From contig CAMLKR010000002.1 in the NCBI GenBank assembly GCA_946480565.1, positions 1 to 64,000 on the forward strand: a stretch of 64,000 nucleotides of DNA. The letters run 5' to 3'. The notes below the pieces were generated by a model. That model was given only the letters and a program-made list of their open reading frames with translations, was not told the DNA's origin and did no database searches. This DNA is from an uncultured Arenimonas sp. (GTDB lineage: Bacteria; Pseudomonadota; Gammaproteobacteria; Xanthomonadales; Xanthomonadaceae). The position numbers and the translations under genes are program-made. The first letter of the stretch is position 1. Every line of letters starts with the position of its first letter. Below are positions 8,913-17,330 of this stretch, piece by piece.

Positions 8913-9614
8913 TCAGCGACGGCGCAGCAGGACGACCGTGACGTTGTCCGAGCCGCCGCCGTCCAGCGCCGCCGAAACCAGGTGGTCAACGCACTCCTGT
9001 GCAGACAGCTCGGACTTGGCGAGCAGGGCGCCGATATTCAGGTCGTCCACTTCCTCGGTCAGGCCGTCGCTGCAGAGCAGCAACTGCTGGCCCGGGCGGA
9101 GTTCGCCCGACAGCGTTTCCACCTTCAGGTTCTGCGGGTCGGTGACGCCGAGCGCCTGGGTGACCACGTTGCGATGCGGATGCGCGCGCGCCTGTTCGGC
9201 GGTGATCGCGCCCTGGTCGATCAGTTCCTGCACGTAGCTGTGGTCGGACGAGAGCTGGCGCAGCTGGCCGTTCCACAGGTAGGCGCGACTGTCGCCGACC
9301 CAGGCCAGTTCGAAACGGTTGTCGAGGATGCGCAGCGCGACCACCGTGGTGCCCATCGGCAGGCTTTCGGCGCGCTGGCGGCTGTGGCGGATGATGTCCT
9401 CGTCGGCGCGGCGGATGGCATCGGACAGACTGCGGCCCGCCCTGACTTCGCGCACGACGGCGTCGCGCGCCAGCGCGCTGGCGACCTCGCCGAACTCATG
9501 CCCGCCCATGCCGTCTGCGACCAGCCACAGGCCCAGCTCGGCATCGCCGTAATAAGTGTCCTCGTTCAGCTCGCGGCGCAGGCCGACGTGGCTGAGGTGC
9601 CCGAATTCGATCAT
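8913..9614 (-). CDS. PP2C-family Ser/Thr protein phosphatase
   Basis: Metal-dependent phosphatase of 233 residues that most likely reverses the neighbouring kinase. Motifs of the PP2C (PPM) family are in order: N-terminal RELNEDTYYGD, the metal-binding DGMGGHEFGEVAS, the GDSRAYLW strand, SDGLTEEVDD and the final GGSDNVTVVLL. There is no signal peptide or membrane segment, so it acts in the cytoplasm, on the same side as the kinase domain. Length matches bacterial single-domain enzymes such as PrpC or Stp. The two genes are convergent with only 3 bp between stops, and there is no terminator, so antisense read-through between them is possible. Confidence 0.94.
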   Translation of the reverse strand: MIEFGHLSHVGLRRELNEDTYYGDAELGLWLVADGMGGHEFGEVASALARDAVVREVRAGRSLSDAIRRADEDIIRHSRQRAESLPMGTTVVALRILDNRFELAWVGDSRAYLWNGQLRQLSSDHSYVQELIDQGAITAEQARAHPHRNVVTQALGVTDPQNLKVETLSGELRPGQQLLLCSDGLTEEVDDLNIGALLAKSELSAQECVDHLVSAALDGGGSDNVTVVLLRRR

Positions 9615-9751
9615 CCGTTGGCCCGAGGCGTCATGGCAGCTGGGGTGGGGCGGTCATGGCCGCCATCATGCGTTCGCCGGGCGCCGCGCCGCAAGCGCGC
9701 GGCCGGGCCGGTGAACACGGAATGAAGCGCGACGGCGGCGCCGGCCATGGC

Positions 9752-12700
9752 TCAGAACTCCATGCGCAGTCCGAGCGCCAGGTTCCACTGCGACATGCCG
9801 TTCCGGCCCACCAGCTGCTCGTAGTACATGAAGCCGGAGCGACCCTGGGTCAGCACCATGGACAGGCCCAGGCCAAGGCGGAAGTAGTCGGTGTCCAGTG
9901 GGTCGCCGCGCACCACCATGGCCGTACCGGTGGGGTCGTTGATGAAGCGCGCCTCCACGGCCTGCGGGTCGTCCTTGAACTCGTGTTCCCATTCCAGCTG
10001 CAGGTGCGGGATCAGCACGCCCCAGTCGGCGCTGTGGGTGTAGGTGAACTTGCCGCCGAGCACGCTGGCCAGCGAGGTCACGTCGCGGTTCTGGATGCGC
10101 AGGCCCAGGCCGCTGCCGGGCTCGCCGGCCTCCAGGGTTTCGTTGATCGCGTCGAAGCCGACCCGGGTGTAGAGCAGTCGGCCATAGGGCCCGATGCTCC
10201 AGGCGCCGCGGTTGAAGTCGCGGCCGAAGGTCGTGGCGGTGGACAGCAGGTCGCCGGAGGCATCGGCCCGGGCGGTCTGGTCCACGCTGCTGGTGCCGCC
10301 GCCGGCCAGGGGCAGGGTGTAACGGATCCGGCGCAGCAGCTCGTAGTCGTTCCGGCCCCAGGTGACCACGCCGTCCATGTACCAGCTGTCCTGCTGGTAG
10401 AAGGTCGTGTAGGCCGACACCGTCCAGCCGTTGGTGTCCAGGCCGCCGCGTTCACCGGGCAGCTGGGTGTCCTGGCGGGTGTAGCCAAGGGATGCCCCGA
10501 AGATCCACTTGTCGTTCTTGCGGTAATCCACGCCCGCGGTCAGGCCTTCGATGTCGTAGTCGTAGGCCGGATTGCGCTGCCCGGGATCCGCCTCGCCGCG
10601 GCCGATGGTGCCGGCGGCGAAGAAACCCCAGCGGCTGAAGTCCGTGCCGATCTCGGTGGGGTCGTCCACGGCCCCGAAGGCGGCCCCGAGCGTGCCCAGC
10701 GAAATCGGACCGGCGGGGGTGCTGAGCGCGAGGCCGCCGAAACTGGTGCCGTTGGTGCCGCTGCGCAGCGCGGCGATGCGGGTCTTGAGGTTCTGGAACT
10801 GCGACTGCAGCGCGCTGAAGGCGGCGTTGGCCTGGGTCAGGGCCACGTCGGCCAGCAGCTGGTCGATGGCGCCGATGGCGGCGGCCGGGTCGATGCCGGC
10901 GGCGGTCGTCAGTTCCTGGCAGCGCTGCAGAAGGTCCTGCTGGGCCGGTGTCCGGCCGGGCAGGGCCGCCAGCGCCGGGCAGGCGTTGTCGATCGCATTG
11001 GCCACTTCGATCTGCTGAACGCTGAGGCCCGGCAGGCCCGAAAGGGCCCCGTTGAGCGAGAACACGACCGGCGCGGCCGCCAGTGCCGAGCTGGCCGTGA
11101 CGTCGACCGAGCCCGCCGTGGCCAGCGTCACCGTGTTGCTGGCGATGCCGGCGGCGTTGGTGAGGCTGGTCGCCGCGGCGAGGGTACCGGCGGTGGTGCT
11201 CCAGTTGATCGTCGCCCCGGCCACCGGCGCACCGCCGGCGTCGGTCAACTCGACCTCCAGCGGCGCCGATGCGACGCCGGCCGCCAGTGTCTGCGCGTCG
11301 CCGGAAACGATCATCAACGAACCCAGCGCATCGACCGTCAGGTTGAACACCGCGGTGGCGGTGGGGTCGTCCTGTCGCGCCGCCGTGATCGTCACCGCGC
11401 CCGCCGTCGCGCCAGCCGTGACCGTCGCGGTGGCGTTGCCGGCGGCATCCGTCGGACCGCCCGGGACGAGCGTGGCGTCGCCGGCCACCGTCCAGTTGAT
11501 GGTGACGCCCGCCGCCGGCACGCCGCTGTTGAGCGCGTTCACCTGCAGGGGCAAGGCGAAGGCCGTGTTGACCAGGGCGTTCTGGCCGCCACCCGAGGTC
11601 GCCGCCAGGGACGCGACGAAGGCCACGTTGGCGTCGAAGGAAACCGCCAGTTCGTCGCCGTTGGCCGGCACGCCGTCGGGGTCGTAGGTGGCGGTGATCG
11701 CGCCGGCGAAGCTGCCGGCGGCCGAAGGCGTGAAGCTGCCGCTGGCATCGCCCGCGGCATTCGTGCCGCTGGCCAGGTTGGCCGGCGCGAAGGGCGCGGT
11801 GGCGGTCCACTGGATGGTGGCCGCGTTCACCGGCGTGCCGCCCTGTTCGAGGCGCACGGTGAAGGCGATGGGGTTGCCGACCGAGCCGGTGGCCGGGTTG
11901 GCGCTGATCGCGGACAGCGCGAAGGGCAGGGCGGTGACCGTGATGGTGAAGTTCTGCTGCGGCACCGCGCAGAAGGTGCAGCCACTGTTCGCGTTGACGG
12001 TATAGGTGCCGGGCACGGTGGCGGTGAACGTGGCCGTGCTTTCGCCGCCCAGCACCGGATTGCCGGCGACGGCGCCATCGCCACCGGCAGGCTGGGCCGT
12101 GACGGTCCAGGTGATGTTGGTGCCGTCGGCCGCGGGGATGCTGGCGCTGCCGTAGTCCGTGGTCAGCGTGAGCGGCGTGCCCGAGGGCGTGCTGGGTGCA
12201 TTCGACCCCACGACCAGCAGCTGCACCGGCTCCACCTGCACCGTCATGTCGACCGGGGCCACCGCCGCGCAGCCTTCCAGCACGAAGGCGACCGGGCAGT
12301 TCAGCGTGCCGCGCACCACGTAGGTGCCGGCGTTGAAGATGCTCTGGGTGATGTCGGCGTCGCCGGCGCCGTCGGGCGCCACGGTGCCGTAGTTCGACGC
12401 ATCGGTGAGGTTGGTGAAGCTGGTCGCCAGTCCACCGGGCGCGCCGTTGAACTGCAGGTTGGTCCCGACGGTGAACGGCGTGATCTGGTTGGCCACCACC
12501 GGCAACGGCACGTTCGCGATGTAGTCGAAGTCGTTGTTCGTGCCGAAGGTGTAGCTGATCGTGTCGCCGGCGCAGCCGCCGACCAGGCAGGTGACCACGA
12601 CGGTGCCGGTGCCGCCCGGGGTCGGGCCCAGCAGCACGCTGAAGGTTTCGTCCGTGTCCAGTGTCGCGGTGAAGGTGGTCGGCGCGGTCGCGCCGCCGGT

Positions 12701-12967
12701 GCTGTCGGTGGTGATGGCGATGCTGCCGGTCACCGTGCCCGCGCAGGCGGTCTGCGCCTGGAAGGTGAAGCTGACCGAGGTGTTGGGCAGGCCGAGCTTG
12801 CTCGGTGCCGGATCCACGTTGACGAAGTCGCAGCTCTGCGCCAGCGACTCGCCGCTCCAGGCCATCGCCATCAAGCCCAGGACCAGCAAGACGATGCCGT
12901 TGAAGAAACGGCTGGTGAGCGTGCGTGCCGTCCGTCGGCGAGTTGCCGCGTCGCTGCAGAAGTCCAT
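9752..12967 (-). CDS. Autotransporter with Ig-like repeat passenger
   Basis: Large surface protein of 1071 residues. An N-terminal signal sequence with a hydrophobic core (FFNGIVLLVLGLMAMAW) ends near SLAQS. Residues about 45-640 are rich in Gly, Ala, Thr and Val and contain successive Ig-like (Big_1/invasin-like) domains with recurring phrases such as PVAGATINWSTTAGTL and AAGVTINWTVAGDATL. A short helical linker with a cluster of Gln and Ala (about 660-730) leads to a C-terminal beta barrel of about 270 residues with alternating aromatic strands that ends in LRMEF, the terminal Phe typical of outer-membrane proteins. The function is probably adhesion or surface display. It is divergent from the caspase-like gene. 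No protease or esterase motif was seen in the passenger. Confidence 0.88.
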   Translation of the reverse strand: MDFCSDAATRRRTARTLTSRFFNGIVLLVLGLMAMAWSGESLAQSCDFVNVDPAPSKLGLPNTSVSFTFQAQTACAGTVTGSIAITTDSTGGATAPTTFTATLDTDETFSVLLGPTPGGTGTVVVTCLVGGCAGDTISYTFGTNNDFDYIANVPLPVVANQITPFTVGTNLQFNGAPGGLATSFTNLTDASNYGTVAPDGAGDADITQSIFNAGTYVVRGTLNCPVAFVLEGCAAVAPVDMTVQVEPVQLLVVGSNAPSTPSGTPLTLTTDYGSASIPAADGTNITWTVTAQPAGGDGAVAGNPVLGGESTATFTATVPGTYTVNANSGCTFCAVPQQNFTITVTALPFALSAISANPATGSVGNPIAFTVRLEQGGTPVNAATIQWTATAPFAPANLASGTNAAGDASGSFTPSAAGSFAGAITATYDPDGVPANGDELAVSFDANVAFVASLAATSGGGQNALVNTAFALPLQVNALNSGVPAAGVTINWTVAGDATLVPGGPTDAAGNATATVTAGATAGAVTITAARQDDPTATAVFNLTVDALGSLMIVSGDAQTLAAGVASAPLEVELTDAGGAPVAGATINWSTTAGTLAAATSLTNAAGIASNTVTLATAGSVDVTASSALAAAPVVFSLNGALSGLPGLSVQQIEVANAIDNACPALAALPGRTPAQQDLLQRCQELTTAAGIDPAAAIGAIDQLLADVALTQANAAFSALQSQFQNLKTRIAALRSGTNGTSFGGLALSTPAGPISLGTLGAAFGAVDDPTEIGTDFSRWGFFAAGTIGRGEADPGQRNPAYDYDIEGLTAGVDYRKNDKWIFGASLGYTRQDTQLPGERGGLDTNGWTVSAYTTFYQQDSWYMDGVVTWGRNDYELLRRIRYTLPLAGGGTSSVDQTARADASGDLLSTATTFGRDFNRGAWSIGPYGRLLYTRVGFDAINETLEAGEPGSGLGLRIQNRDVTSLASVLGGKFTYTHSADWGVLIPHLQLEWEHEFKDDPQAVEARFINDPTGTAMVVRGDPLDTDYFRLGLGLSMVLTQGRSGFMYYEQLVGRNGMSQWNLALGLRMEF

Positions 12968-13074
12968 CGCTTTTCCCCTGGAATGCGGCTATAACCCCGA
13001 CTCGAGTATAGCGGCTGACGCGCCGCTGCAAGGGCCTCGGCGCGGGTCGCATCGCTTCCTCTGGAGCCATGCCC

Positions 13075-15075
13075 ATGATCGTGCGCACACCCTGTCCGGT
13101 TCGTTCCCGACTTCTCGTTGGTGTCTCGGTTGGCCTGCTGGTTTTCGCCGTCGGTTCGGTGCCCGTGCCGGTGCAGGCGGCGGTGCGCAACGCCGAGGAC
13201 CTGCTGATCGTCGACTGCCTGCTGCCGGGGCAGATCCGCAAGCTCGGCCGCCAGGCCACCTTCCTCAGCGCGCGCCGTCCGGTGCGCACCACCCAGGCCG
13301 ACTGCGAGATCCGCGGCGGCGAATATGTCTCCTACGACCGGGCCAACTACCAGACCGCACTGAAGGTATGGCTGGAGGGCGCGATGTCCGGCAGCGCCGA
13401 GGCGCAGAACAACGTCGGCGAGATCTACTCCAAGGGCCTGGGCACCGCGCCGGACTACGGCATGGCCTTCCAGTGGTTCAAGAAGGCCGCAGACCAGGGC
13501 TACGGCCGCGCCAAGATCAACCTCGGCTATCTCTACGAGCAGGGCCTGGGCGTGGCCCAGGACCAGGCGATGGCGCTCAACCTCTACCGCGAGGCCTCGG
13601 GCATCCAGGACGAGCTGCTCTATGCCTCCGTGGTGCAGGTGCAGATCAAGGCCAGGGACGAACAGATCACGGGCCTGCAGCAGCAGGTGCAGGAAGGCGA
13701 GGCCGAGTCGGCCGCGCTGCGCCAGCAGGTGCAGCAGCTGCAGAAGGAATTGGCGCAGCGCCGCAGCGCGCTGCAGGAGGCGCAGCGCCAGCTCGGCGAG
13801 ACCCAGGCGAAACTGGCGCAGGCCCGCCAGCGCCAGGACGACGACCTGACCCGCCTGCTCGAGAACCAGCTGCTGGCCCAGGAAGAACAGATCAACAGCC
13901 AGCGCACCCAGCTGGTCGCGCTGGAGAACCGCGCCGGTTCCGCCGGCGGCACCTACGCCGCGGCGCCGATGCTGGAGATCCTGGACCCGGTCTTCGTCGC
14001 CACCCGCGGCCGCAACACCGCGGTGTATCGTGGGGGGCCGGGCAAGCGGCAGGTGGTGGGCCGGGTCACGGCGCCCCAGCTGGTCCGCCAGATCACGGTG
14101 AACGGCCAGCCCGCGCCGCTCAACGCGAACGGCGGCTTCAGCGCCCAGGTCGACGTTCCTGCCGGCGGCGCCCAGGTCCAGGTGGCGGCGATCGACACCG
14201 CCGGGACCCGCGCGGAGCTGGCCTTCACCCTGCTGCCCCAGGCCGGGCCGGCCGCCGCGCCGGGAGGCAGGACGCCGGCCGCCGGCGAGCTGCCGCGCGA
14301 CGTCAAGCTGGGGCGCTATTACGCCGTGGTGATCGGCAACAACAGCTATCGCGATCCCAACTACGCCACGCTCAAGAGCGCCGCCAACGACGCCAATGCG
14401 GTCGCGGCCCTGCTCAAGTCGCGTTACGGCTACCAGACCACCCTGGTGCTCAACGGCGGCCGGCTGGAGATCCTGACCGCGCTCAACGAGATGCGGGAAA
14501 CCCTCAAGCCCGAGGACAACCTGCTGATCTACTACGCCGGCCATGGCGAGGTCGACGCCGCCGGCCAGGGTTACTGGGTTCCGACCGACGGTGCGGCGGG
14601 CGCCAGCAAGACCTGGATATCGAACGCGGCCATCAGCGACATCCTCAACACCATCGCCGCCCGGCACGTGCTGGTGGTCGCCGATTCCTGCTATTCCGGC
14701 ACCATGACCCGGGCCTCGGCCCCGACCTTCGATGCCGGCTCGATGCCGCCCGAGAAGTGGGCGACCTGGGTCAAGACCATGGCCAACGGCCGGTCCCGGA
14801 CCGCGTTGACCTCGGGCGGGGTGATGCCGGTGCCAGACACGGGCTCGGGGCGCCACAGCTACTTCGCCCGGGCCTTCCTGAACGTCCTGCAGGACAACAA
14901 CCGCCTGCTGGAGGCCCAGCGGCTGTACCAGGAGGTGTCGAGCTCGCTGGCCCTGGGCGCGATCAATTCGCCCGTGCCGCAGGTGCCGGAGTACTCGCCG
15001 ATCCGCTATGCGGGCCACGAGAGCGGCGAGTTCTTCTTCATGCCCCGGGGCGGTGGGTCCGCGGCCGGCCCCTGA
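13075..15075 (+). CDS. Secreted caspase-family (C14) protein with Sel1 repeats and coiled coil
   Basis: A 666-residue multidomain protein. A signal peptide (hydrophobic LLVGVSVGLLVFAVGSV, cleavage near VQA) is followed by a Cys-containing N-terminal region, two Sel1/TPR-like repeats (NNVGEIYSKGLGTAPDYGMAFQW and KINLGYLYEQGLGVAQ) at about 120-180, a Gln/Glu-rich coiled coil at about 190-290, an Ig-like or SH3-like stretch, and a C-terminal caspase p20-like domain. The dyad is visible: His490 in YYAGHGE and Cys539 in VVADSCYSGTM. The start at 13075 is preferred because GGAG at 13063-13066 is 8 bp away; an ATG at 13069 would be too close. Caspase-like proteins with signal peptides occur in several proteobacteria. 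The substrate is unknown, and no adaptor gene is adjacent except the divergent autotransporter. Confidence 0.88.
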   Translation: MIVRTPCPVRSRLLVGVSVGLLVFAVGSVPVPVQAAVRNAEDLLIVDCLLPGQIRKLGRQATFLSARRPVRTTQADCEIRGGEYVSYDRANYQTALKVWLEGAMSGSAEAQNNVGEIYSKGLGTAPDYGMAFQWFKKAADQGYGRAKINLGYLYEQGLGVAQDQAMALNLYREASGIQDELLYASVVQVQIKARDEQITGLQQQVQEGEAESAALRQQVQQLQKELAQRRSALQEAQRQLGETQAKLAQARQRQDDDLTRLLENQLLAQEEQINSQRTQLVALENRAGSAGGTYAAAPMLEILDPVFVATRGRNTAVYRGGPGKRQVVGRVTAPQLVRQITVNGQPAPLNANGGFSAQVDVPAGGAQVQVAAIDTAGTRAELAFTLLPQAGPAAAPGGRTPAAGELPRDVKLGRYYAVVIGNNSYRDPNYATLKSAANDANAVAALLKSRYGYQTTLVLNGGRLEILTALNEMRETLKPEDNLLIYYAGHGEVDAAGQGYWVPTDGAAGASKTWISNAAISDILNTIAARHVLVVADSCYSGTMTRASAPTFDAGSMPPEKWATWVKTMANGRSRTALTSGGVMPVPDTGSGRHSYFARAFLNVLQDNNRLLEAQRLYQEVSSSLALGAINSPVPQVPEYSPIRYAGHESGEFFFMPRGGGSAAGP

Positions 15076-15101
15076 GGCTGGCTAAGCGGCCGCCGGCCCC
15101 C

Positions 15102-15107
15102 TATAAT
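15102..15107 (+). promoter_or_regulatory. Consensus -10 box for tRNA-Ser(CGA)
   Basis: Perfect TATAAT, 36 bp before the tRNA 5' end. No clear -35 box is seen 16-18 bp upstream. The GC-rich sequence after it (TTCGCGGCCCG) resembles a discriminator of stable RNA promoters. Confidence 0.6.
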
Positions 15108-15143
15108 TCGCGGCCCGACGCCCGCAACCGCGGCATCGGGTCC

Positions 15144-15292
<149 letters not shown>

Positions 15293-15370
15293 CGGTGCCG
15301 GTTCCGAGCCAGGGTTCGAGCGATTCGTCTGGAACGAATCGCGGGCGCCGAAGGCGCACCCGGCGCAGCC

Positions 15371-15381
15371 GGGGGGGGGGG
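15371..15381. repeat. Homopolymer of 11 G residues
   Basis: Run of eleven G at 15371-15381, 65 bp before the DUF6165 start. It follows two small hairpins (CGATTCGT/ACGAATCG at about 15329-15349 and GGCGCC around 15353). Such tracts slip during replication and sequencing. No coding frame crosses it. Confidence 0.9.
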
Positions 15382-15446
15382 CAGGAAAGCCCCCCGCTAT
15401 CCCTCCCGGTGCATCACGTACACTTCGCAGGCAAACGGAGCCAAAA

Positions 15447-15851
15447 ATGTCCGAAATCCAAGTCCCCGTCTCCTTCGGCGAACTGCTCGACAAGATCGCC
15501 ATCCTGCAGATCAAGTCCGAACGCATGACCGACCCGGCCAAGCTGGCGAACGTGCGCAAGGAACTGGAGGCGCTCGACCGCACCTGGGCCGCGCATCCCG
15601 CGGCCGCCACCGACATCACCCGCCTGCGCGCGGCGCTCAAGGCCGTGAACGAGCGCCTGTGGGTGATCGAGGACGACATCCGGCTGAAGGAGAAGGCGCA
15701 GGCGTTCGACGCCGAGTTCGTCCGGCTGGCCCGCGCCGTCTATTTCGAGAACGACGAGCGGGCCCGGATCAAGAAGGACATCAACCTCGCCCTGGGCTCG
15801 GCCTACGTCGAGGAGAAGTCCTACGAGGACTACCGGGCCACGCCGCGCTGA
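15447..15851 (+). CDS. DUF6165 family protein
   Basis: A 134-residue soluble protein without signal peptide or membrane segment. It begins MSEIQVPVSFGELLDKIAILQIKSERM and is rich in charged residues with a long helical, coiled-coil-like middle (LRAALKAVNERLWVIEDDIRLKEKAQAF). The ending KKDINLALGSAYVEEKSYEDY is characteristic of the DUF6165 family, which I know only as conserved and of unknown function, sometimes found near surface polysaccharide genes. A TACACT at 15419-15424 could be its -10 box. An 11-G tract lies upstream. It converges on the DUF1501 gene with 12 bp between. The family call is from memory of the sequence pattern; the function is unknown. Confidence 0.75.
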   Translation: MSEIQVPVSFGELLDKIAILQIKSERMTDPAKLANVRKELEALDRTWAAHPAAATDITRLRAALKAVNERLWVIEDDIRLKEKAQAFDAEFVRLARAVYFENDERARIKKDINLALGSAYVEEKSYEDYRATPR

Positions 15852-15863
15852 CGCCGGGCGCCG

Positions 15864-17327
15864 TCACCAGGCGCGACGCTCGAAGTCGACTTCGTTGAGC
15901 AGCCGGTTGCTGCTGGCCAGCATCGGCAGGTAGTCGGCGCCGGTGCCGAAGTTGCGCAGGTTCGGGAAGATCTCCACCGCATCGCCGTAGCGCAGGCCGA
16001 ACCAGCGCGCGAAGGTGCTGCCCATCTGCTCGATCGACGTGGTCGGGATCAGCCGGCCGCGGCCCACGTCCAGGTCGCTGCCCAGGCGCAGCTCCGGAAC
16101 CTGGCCGTAGATGCGCCGGCCGACGACGTCGCCGCCGACCACCCAGCTGTGCCCGCCCCAGCCATGGTCGGTGCCGTCGCCGTTGTTGTTCAGCGTGCGG
16201 CCGAAGTCGGTCATCGTGAACGCCGTCACCTGGTCGGACACGCCCAGTTCGACGGTGGCGCTGTAGAACGCGGCCAGGGCCTGGCTGACGGTCCGCAGCA
16301 GGCGGTCGTGGTCGGCGACCATGTTGTCGTGCATGTCCCAGCCGCCGATTCCGACGAAGAACACCTGGCGCTTCTGGCCCAGCGTGTTGCGGGCCGCGAT
16401 GGTGCGGGCCACCGTCAGCAGGGAATCGGCGAGGCGGTTCTGGCCGGCGGGCGGAAACGGCGTGTTCAGGGGCGGAACCGCGGCGAGCGCGTTGAACGCG
16501 AACTCGCTGAAGTCCAGGGCGCGCTGGTTCAGCCGGGCGGTTTCGCGCACGAACAGCGAACTGTCGCGCTGCGCCGCGTCGAGCAGCTTGTAGAAGGCGT
16601 TGCGGCGCGGCACCACCCGCGACCAGGTGGTCGTGCTGCGCAGGCTGCTGTCCACCTGGGTCGGCCCGTTGGCGCCCAGCGCGTAGACGCCATCGCTGGC
16701 GCCGGCCTGCCACATGTTGGTGCCCGACAGCGAGATGTTGGTCGGGAAGGCCGAGCCCGCCAGGTAGCCCATGCTGGCCAGCCGGTCGGCGATGCGCGCA
16801 CCCCAGCCGGCCCTTGCCGCGGTCTCGCTGCCCATCGACATGCTGTAGGCCTGCTGGTCGACATGCGAAAACAGCTGGGGCGGCAGCGGAACGCGGCGGC
16901 CCTGGTAGTCGAGCTTGGAGGTCGGTGCGACCAGCGGGCCGACGTTGGCGAGGATGCCGGCGCGTCCGGACTCGAACAGCGCCTGCAGCTCCGCCATCGC
17001 CGGATGCAGTCCCCAGTCGGTTCCAGCCGCGCCCGACACCGGCGTGATCGGCAGCAGGTTCGCCGCCGGGATGGACAGGTTGGGCCGCGCCGCCTGGTAG
17101 GCGTCGTAGGCGCTGCCGCTGCGTGGCACCAGCATGTTGAAACTGTCGTTGCCGCCGAACAGGTAGACGCAGACCAGGGCGCGGTAGTCGTCGCGGGCAC
17201 CGCGCGAGGCGGCCTGCACCATCTGCAGCCGGCCCATGGTCGCGAAGGCGGCGGCGCTGCCCAGCGCGATCTGCGCCGAGCGGGCGAGGAAGCGGCGGCG
17301 CGAGGCCGTGGAGTCGTGGCTGGCCAT
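15864..17327 (-). CDS. DUF1501 family secreted protein (Tat signal)
   Basis: A 487-residue protein of the DUF1501 family, related to the alkaline-phosphatase/sulfatase fold. It starts with a twin-arginine signal, SRRRFLARSAQIALGSAAAF, implying export in folded form. Family blocks are the N-terminal VCVYLFGGNDSFNMLVP, the middle FVGIGGWDMHDN and TDFGRTLNNNGDGTDHGWGGHSWVVGG, which resembles the metal site of the superfamily. The precise reaction is unknown. The gene lies 3 bp after the DUF1800 gene on the same strand. These two families are almost always paired, which supports a joint role in exported or surface proteins. Confidence in the family is high. Confidence 0.9.
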   Translation of the reverse strand: MASHDSTASRRRFLARSAQIALGSAAAFATMGRLQMVQAASRGARDDYRALVCVYLFGGNDSFNMLVPRSGSAYDAYQAARPNLSIPAANLLPITPVSGAAGTDWGLHPAMAELQALFESGRAGILANVGPLVAPTSKLDYQGRRVPLPPQLFSHVDQQAYSMSMGSETAARAGWGARIADRLASMGYLAGSAFPTNISLSGTNMWQAGASDGVYALGANGPTQVDSSLRSTTTWSRVVPRRNAFYKLLDAAQRDSSLFVRETARLNQRALDFSEFAFNALAAVPPLNTPFPPAGQNRLADSLLTVARTIAARNTLGQKRQVFFVGIGGWDMHDNMVADHDRLLRTVSQALAAFYSATVELGVSDQVTAFTMTDFGRTLNNNGDGTDHGWGGHSWVVGGDVVGRRIYGQVPELRLGSDLDVGRGRLIPTTSIEQMGSTFARWFGLRYGDAVEIFPNLRNFGTGADYLPMLASSNRLLNEVDFERRAW

Positions 17328-17330
17328 GGC

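Noticed and set aside
9656..12994. Open frame of 1112 codons on the plus strand opposite the autotransporter
   Set aside because: The product is rich in Gly, Arg, His and Val without domains, a typical antisense product of high-GC coding DNA. The minus-strand protein has a signal peptide, repeats and a barrel.
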